Shown here piece after piece: positions 57,759-64,000 of a stretch of DNA of 64,000 nt. The number at the start of each line of letters is the position of its first letter. The stretch's first letter is position 1. Location: positions 14,448,001-14,512,000 of the forward strand of contig CM065397.1 of the NCBI GenBank assembly GCA_033060915.1, in the 5' to 3' direction. The position numbers and the translations under genes were made by a program. Below the pieces are notes generated by a model. That model had not been told where the DNA came from, searched no databases, and was given only the letters and a program-made list of their open reading frames with translations. This DNA is from Euryodendron excelsum. Taxonomy: Eukaryota > Streptophyta > Magnoliopsida > Ericales > Pentaphylacaceae.

Positions 57759-59024
57759 TGAATTTGATTAAGTTTTAGAATTTATAAATGTTGTTGTATG
57801 TATCACATGAGTAGTTGTATTTTCTTTCTTCTACTTTGCTTTTTCATGGGAATGCTAATATTTTAGATTAAATAGGAGAAAATATTATAAGAAAAAATTA
57901 CAATTGAAATTTAAACACATTAATTGTAATTATTTCATGACCTTGGAAAGTTGTAGCAGTGGTAAGATTTTTTTATTTATAACTTATTAGTACAACAAAA
58001 AGCTACTTATGAATATTTTTTTCCAAAAGAAATATACCTTACTTGAATTATAATCTTTTACAATGTGGATTAGATATTCGAAGTTTTATATACAATATAG
58101 TATAGATAATTAAATATCATATATACATAATACGTACACTATATGTTATACAAGTAAGCTAGTATATGTGATCCATATAATATTATGATAGTCATTTCAT
58201 TCTAAAATAAAAAAAAAAGTTGTTTGTTAGGAGTAGTCATTTCATTTGATTCTTTGTACCCAACCTAAAAATAACTGACCATAAGAGGGGATTTTTTTTC
58301 AAAGATCAACGTTGGAGGAAATCCTGTTAGTTAGTATTGCATGATGGGTTGCCCATCATTTAAAACAGCAAGTCTTGAATTTAAAAAGTTAAATTCACAT
58401 TCAAAAGTTGACTACGATTCATTCAAATAATAAAAACTCGTCCAATTAATCAACTGCGTTAATGGTCGAGAGTTGGATTCAAAAGTCGAATTCATAACTA
58501 GTCAAGTGAGAAGCCAACCCGCTAACTAGTCAAGCTAACCCCAGATTAACGATCTAAGGGTTGAGATTTTTTTTTTCTTTTTTTTTTATTTTTTGGTGAT
58601 AGAAAGTCAAATCACTTAGCAATCTATTAAAGATTTGTTCAGTACAGTTTTTTTGAATTTATAAACAAAAAAGTTAAATTTTTTTTATTTTTATAAATTA
58701 AAAATAAATAAAAAAACAAAAAATAAAAACCAAAATAGTTAAAAAAAATTAATTTTTTTTGTTTATAAACTAATAAATAGTTAAGTCTAAAAACCCGACC
58801 AAACGTATACTAAAAATGAGAAGTTAATGGGAGGCTTCTATAATGCACGGACACTTACCCAACATTCCGATTGATTGTGCAAGGATTAAGACTAACAAAA
58901 GGAAAAAGAGACTTCAAGGTGAACAAAGCAATTAACAGAAGACAAGGGATTTCCTACAAAAAGAATTACAATTAAAGGACCGTAGTAAACTAAACCCAAA
59001 CGCCACCGCGTACCTTATCACTCA

Positions 59025-59065
<41 letters not shown>

Positions 59066-59163
59066 AGAAGAACAAAAATGCCAGAGAATTAGACCCAACA
59101 TATATACCTCAAGACCACAACAGCAGCAGCAAACAGGAAGAGAGAGAAAGACCCATTAAATGC
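57759..59163. other. Intergenic region and promoter of TIFY8
   Basis: Very AT-rich at 58560-58760. A perfect short palindrome ATGATGGG-TTG-CCCATCAT lies at about 58341-58359. (CT)n at 59021-59062 precedes the TIFY8 leader. No gene. Confidence 0.5.
59021..59062. repeat. Microsatellite (CT)n in the TIFY8 promoter or leader
   Basis: CT-rich run about 310 bp before the TIFY8 start codon. Such Y-rich patches are common near plant transcription starts. Confidence 0.85.
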
Positions 59164-59385
59164 ATGAGAGAGAAAGTGTGGAGCTTTTGCTTTTTTAATG
59201 CTCCCTCCATTCCATTCCCACATCTCTTCTCAACCTTCCTTCACTCCAAGATTCTTTTTATCTTTTCTGAAACCTTTTGGTTCTTTCTCTTCTCTGTCTC
59301 TGTCTCTCTCTCAACCTCTCACTTTCTCTCTCTAGCAGCAGGTATGCCGCATGACGGTTTGCAGGTGAGATGGCCGTGTTGCTGA
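59164..59385 (+). promoter_or_regulatory. Upstream ORF overlapping the TIFY8 start codon
   Basis: ATG at 59164 opens 73 codons ending at TGA 59383-59385, 16 bases past the TIFY8 ATG (59370) and in another frame. A second ATG in the same frame lies at 59344. If included in the mRNA it would reduce TIFY8 initiation. No conservation data. Confidence 0.35.
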
Positions 59386-59763
59386 TGATGATGGCTGAGA
59401 GTAAGGGCAATGCCAACAGTACCACCGATGAAGTGAAACCCACTATCTTTCATGACTTCTTTGGTAGGAGTCGTGCCTCCGATTCGTCGCCGGCAGAGGT
59501 AAATCCGACCGCCGGCGGTGTTGGTGGAGATGCTAGGCTGTTGGGGGCATCTCCTTCGGCTTCTGCCTCTGTTAGTGCTTCTTCTGGTGGTGGCCGTGGA
59601 CCCATCTCCGCCACTTCTGATCTGCGTTCTGGTAAGTACATTTTCTGCTTTTAATTTGTTCTTACTATGTAGTTCAGTGGCTTGTTTTGATTTTCATCTG
59701 AGGTACAAATTTCTCTTTGACTCTGTAGTTCAATGGGTACTTTGCTGATGGTTGTCCTATGTA

Positions 59764-59795
<32 letters not shown>

Positions 59796-61291
59796 CTATA
59801 TGTCAACTGTATTTCCTCCTAGGGGCTGGGTTTAGGATGGGCATCTTTGTTATGGAGTAGTTTAGCTGATCAGTTCATTAATGGGGTTAATAGCTTTTGT
59901 GAACTCTCTTTTTTAAATTTTCTTACAGATGGATATGTCAGATTTGCTATCATTCTTCTTCTTCTTCTTCTTCTTCTTCTTCTTCTTCTTCTTCTTCTTC
60001 TATTTTTTGTTTAAGGTTTCCTATTTCTTTATTGGTATCCCGTTAAGTATTTTCTGATGGGAATTTGCTAATGTAAATGGTGTTTTTCTTCATCTGATGC
60101 TGTTGCTTCTTCTGGAACTAAACAAGTTTGAGCTCATTAATTTTAATGTGCCTCTCAGTTGATAATGTTTATGCTTTGTTCTCCTTTATATTTTATTGGT
60201 AACTTCAATCGGTGAACATGACTAACAATGAACTACTGATTATAATTATAATTGTTTGTTGACATTGGCACATATTTAAGAGTGTTTACAATTTCTCATT
60301 GGAGGTTTCTATCCATTTAAATTGAAGTTTGATTCTTGTTGTCATCACCCTATGGTAGAAAGACAGGTTAGAAATCATTTTGAGGGGGTACCATTCTACG
60401 GCGCAAGGAATGATCTCACTGGGACTGAGATAAGAAACAGACTAGCAGGAAACAAGCGAAGTAATTCAGATTCTGCTTTTACGGAGTCATCTCAAGATGT
60501 GTTTTCACAAGCGGGACCAGACTCCCACGATGGATTGCATTTGATGAAGGTATTCATTGACATTTACTTTTCATATTTTGTTAATCAATCCTGTGTAAGA
60601 AATCCTCTGACATAGCTAGTCTTGTTCAAATTCAGATACTCCGAAATGCAGGGGAAGAGCGGCCTAGACATTCCCATGATGAGGCAATATTCTTTGGTAT
60701 GCATCCAATGAGGCCAACTCCAACATCTGTTGTATTACATCCAGCTGCTGGCAGTAGGATTGACGCTAGCATGTCCAAATGGGATCGAGCTGTTCCCTTG
60801 AATGTCAGCCCCACGGTGCAGTATCCTACACATGTGGGGCAAGTTGCACCTTTTGGGAGTCAAATACCTTCAAACAGATTCAAGGATGCCAATGCAGGTC
60901 CTTTGGTTATATCTCAAGCTGCTGCCGATGAAGGGTCTCGGACTGGAATTAAAGGATCTGGAATTTTGAGCTCCATTAATGCCATTGCCAACAGTAGACT
61001 TGCTGATAGAAACCCATCTGGGGCACTGCTGAGTGGAAGTAAGCAGAAGTCTGGCACTCATAATTCTGAGCCAGAATCTTCTACTCCTCCGAGGTAAATA
61101 TCCTGATATGATATATAATTTTTGCTGTTTCTCACATCCAATCTTTATGGTTTGGAACATCAAGGGTATTCATTTCCATGTATTTTTGTCTATTTGGTGG
61201 CAGTCAACATGGATTAACACCTGCTAGTCACCAGATGACCATATTTTATGCTGGTCAGGCCCATGTTTTTGATGATGTCCACCCGAACAAG
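59370..61291 (+). CDS. TIFY8: TIFY8, TIFY-domain transcriptional regulator (3' exons off window)
   Basis: TIFY8 is a nuclear TIFY-family protein without a canonical Jas motif, linked to NINJA/TOPLESS-type repression. Exons 59370-59631, 60359-60549, 60636-61093 and 61204-61291 join in frame over GT-AG introns to 333 residues. Recognisable parts are FHDFFG near residue 30, GGRGPISATSDLRSG (74-88), LEGVPFYG-like FEGVPFYGARND, GNKRSNSDSAF, PDSHDGLHLMKILRNAGEER, RTGIKGSGILSSINA, and the TIFY motif TIFYAG at 316-321, followed by QAHVFDDVHPNK. The next expected exon (starting ADVIMALA) is not in the remaining 2.7 kb, so intron 4 runs off the window. The 59370 start is the first in-frame ATG and gives the typical MAVL start. 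No lesions are seen. Confidence 0.93.
59953..60001. repeat. (CTT)n microsatellite in TIFY8 intron 1
   Basis: About 16 CTT units. Intron 1 spans 59632-60358. Confidence 0.95.
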
Positions 61292-64000
61292 GTTTGCTTT
61301 CTGCTTGTTTCTGAATTCTCAGTAATAATGGCATCTTTGCTTAATTCAATTGATTTAGTAATGCATATTATATTCTTATGCTTAAGTGGTTTTATCAAAG
61401 AATTAGTCACTTTTGCTGATGAATTGACCAATGGGAGAGTATGTGAGATGTTAGTGTTTATGGTGTTGGGCCTGTTGGCAATCTGTGAATAAAAGCATTT
61501 GACTTGTAATTTACGCTGTAAGTGTCATAAGACTAGTTTTAAGGTTGTGTCAAACCAATTAGTCACATGAACAAGCAACATAGTGCAGCCAGCATTTGAT
61601 AGAGGCACACTGTTAGTTGGGTGCTCAAGTGGGTGTTAGGGCCATTTGAGCAGGCATAGGACAATTTAGTCCACCTGAAGCTTCTCGAGTGGATGTTTGG
61701 CAGATTGGTCAGCTTCATCCTGCTCAATGGTTGCTCGAGAGGAAGGCGACGTTTTTGAATTTCCAATTCTGGTATGATTCAAAAATCTGCGCCAAAAAAG
61801 GAACTTGCACTTTTCCTGATTTCTTCCAATGTAATTATGGCATAAGTGAGACGAGAAATTACAGAGAAACCTATATGCCACTGGATTACTTCCACAGCTC
61901 TCTCTGAAAATCCTAGCAACCATTGGAGACATTCTTGGTGGTTGAAGTTCACCTTGGTGGAGTTCCAATACTTGTGGAGGATCTAGTTGAGTTTCTGGGG
62001 CATTCCTGCAGTATCGTGTGACTTGATACTTAAGCAAATACTAAATAACCATGTCATGGTGATTCAATGGTGACGTGACTAGGTGAATGTGGCAACACTT
62101 TGAACTGCCTTCTATCATCGGATCAGGATCAAACTGATAACAGTAATGTAATTTTGGAGAAGTACTAAAAAAGAATTGAAGAGGATGTTTGATGAATATG
62201 GCCAGTAATGTAATTTTACATGCACACCCGTCGTTTTTAAATATTTCTGATTGCCACCATATCTTGTTGTTTATGTCATTGTGACTTGCAAATTGGTTAT
62301 GTAGTATACTGATTCATGCTATGAAACTTGATTTGACAACTATGGATTTGGCTGATACTGCATCATCCCCTGATGGATACGTATTTCTTGTGTTGATAGT
62401 TTTTGTTCTTCCTAAAACTCCTCTGACGCCGGCCATCCTTAGGGAGGGAGCTTGGATACTGTTTACTATTAGACTATGCATTGAAACCTCCATGTTTGGA
62501 TGACAGTAAAGTTTCCTAATTCTTTGGCTTCCTTGTATTTTTTTAGGAAAGTTGAGCTTTGATGGTGCTTAAACTTTCGGAGCCCTTGTTTGCTTCGCAT
62601 GCATCTGCTGCCTTTTGTAGAACTTCCTTTTTATCGGAAAAAAGAAAGAAAGAGAGATCTTCGTAATTTAGCTTGACGTGTGACACTGAAATGTTGTCTA
62701 CCTCTGGGCAATCTTAACAATGAGAAACATTTGAATATCTTCATTCCTGACTTCACAGTGGAATCACCACTTAGATTTCCCACAAATGGGATGGAAATGT
62801 GTTGGTTTTGTAGATTCGAAGTTTGAATGGTTCTTAATCAGGATGCCCGGTACTCTGGCTTTATTTCTCTTTTTGGCAACATTGAACCGTCTTGTTTATC
62901 TTTTTCCTTTGTTCCATTTTGTGTTTTCTTTTTCCTATAGGCCAACATTTTGATTGAATTTTCCAATTTATACACTCTCATCAAATTCTGTTTCAGGAGA
63001 TTTTTTCTGCTCACTTTTGGCACCAGGTACTGTGAAAATAGTTATATCTGGAAAATAGACCTTCCTGTCTACTGAAACCAGATCTTTCCTGGGACTTTCA
63101 GTGGTTTTTCTCTCCCACAGGCTGTTGTTTCAGTTCATGGAGGGAATTGACTAAACTTCCCTTTCATCAAATGATAAATAAGAGAAATAAAAAACTTAGG
63201 ACAATAATTCATGCACAATTCACCTGCAAATATGTGTGATTGTAGCTATAGTTAAATGTTGATGTTATGACATTATGGCCACGCCTTCGCAGTTTATGAA
63301 TATATGCTGCAATCAACCTACTCTAGCAAATCATTCAGTTAGGTATCACAAAAACTCTTCTTCTTTGGACTCCTCTCCATTTGGATTCCTATTGCTTTCT
63401 TCTGCTGTAGTTGTCAGTCTTCATTCTACTTGAGCAAATCACCCAAATCACGTACTTATGCTTTTGCATGTTCTCATAACTGCATTCATTTCCATTTTGT
63501 CCTTTCCAGTCGTGCTACTCATCCATTTCAGCACCATCGTCTAAGCTGTGTTCATTATAGACATGTTCTTGACCACACAATCTTCTGTAAAGAAATTTTT
63601 TCGGCATTATAGTTACTTTGAAGTTTCCAATCTGTTTGATTGCCATAAATTATCATCCTTAAGTTTCAGTATGATTCCGTACATGTTTTTTACAGTACAC
63701 TCCAGTATTATCATCCTTATGGCTGCCTATTTTTCCTTTCTCTAGTTATATGTCCAACCCGGACTGTTCTTTTGAAGTAGTTCTTTATCTTTAGTTTCTC
63801 TCTCTCTTTTTTTTTCTTTGTTATTATTGGATAATTTTATTTCCATCCTTGAATGGATGATCAAGGCCAAAGATAGGGATTGCTTTTTGTGCCTCTTTGT
63901 TTTCAATTACAACAATTAATTAATTTAAACTGGTAATTTACTGACCTAATTTTTTTGTAAAATGGTAAATAATCCACTAATAGTGCCAAAAAGGTGCAAC
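61292..64000 (+). other. TIFY8 intron 4 (incomplete, more than 2.7 kb)
   Basis: Donor GTTTGC at 61292. No acceptor followed by the expected ADVIMALAG codons was found. A stretch at about 61560-62110 with CTCGAGTGG and GCTCGAGAGG phrases looks like an old repeat, but no ends were recognised. No other gene is visible. Confidence 0.55.

Noticed and set aside
1..64000. CRISPR arrays, tRNA or rRNA genes, bacterial operons
   Set aside because: None were seen. The repeats present are microsatellites, tandem duplications and transposons, and the gene structure is that of a plant nucleus.

Overview
The window is nuclear DNA from a flowering plant, probably a eudicot; the species cannot be told from the sequence alone. 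The evidence is spliced genes with GT-AG introns, plant-specific protein families (TIFY8, a PDR-type full-size ABCG transporter, a plant RING-H2 membrane protein, a plant PP2A B' subunit), AT-rich intergenic DNA, many microsatellites, and plant-type mobile elements (Ty1/copia, TRIM, Helitron, hAT-like MITEs).

Layout. (1) 1-13204, minus strand: a RING-H2 membrane E3 ligase of the Arabidopsis At4g11680/At1g63170 type in four coding exons. Only the last few codons appear to lie beyond the left edge. Its first coding intron is about 10.5 kb and contains a complete, internally rearranged copia retrotransposon (4315-9510, target duplication GGCAT). In that element the 5' LTR-gag segment is present a second time in inverted orientation, replacing most of pol. 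Each arm carries one copy of the same hAT-like MITE, at different sites. (2) 14.3-21.5 kb: intergenic, with microsatellites and a 346-bp TRIM retroelement (16390-16735). (3) 22318-27968, plus strand: a two-exon PP2A regulatory subunit B' (B56) gene broken by two stop codons and three frameshifts. (4) 28-35.8 kb: intergenic, with a TIR element (about 31654-33904) interrupted by a Helitron (31911-33480). (5) 36130-49903, plus strand: a complete 24-exon ABCG32-like (PDR) transporter gene. All splice sites and the reading frame are preserved, but exons 11, 16 and 21 each contain an in-frame stop. (6) 50-59 kb: intergenic, with a SINE-like copy, degenerate TAACCTAA-type repeats, tandem duplications and another copy of the 32-34 kb TIR. 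(7) 59370 to beyond the right edge, plus strand: TIFY8, four exons seen up to and including the TIFY motif.

Taken together, two apparently intact genes (RING ligase, TIFY8) bracket two genes that still have full exon structure but are broken. Intact paralogues elsewhere in the genome would explain this, as after a whole-genome duplication. No operon-like or pathway link between the four genes is suggested. The most unusual structure is the fold-back copia element inside the RING gene intron. All gene models are read by eye from splice signals and remembered family sequences; no alignment was run.
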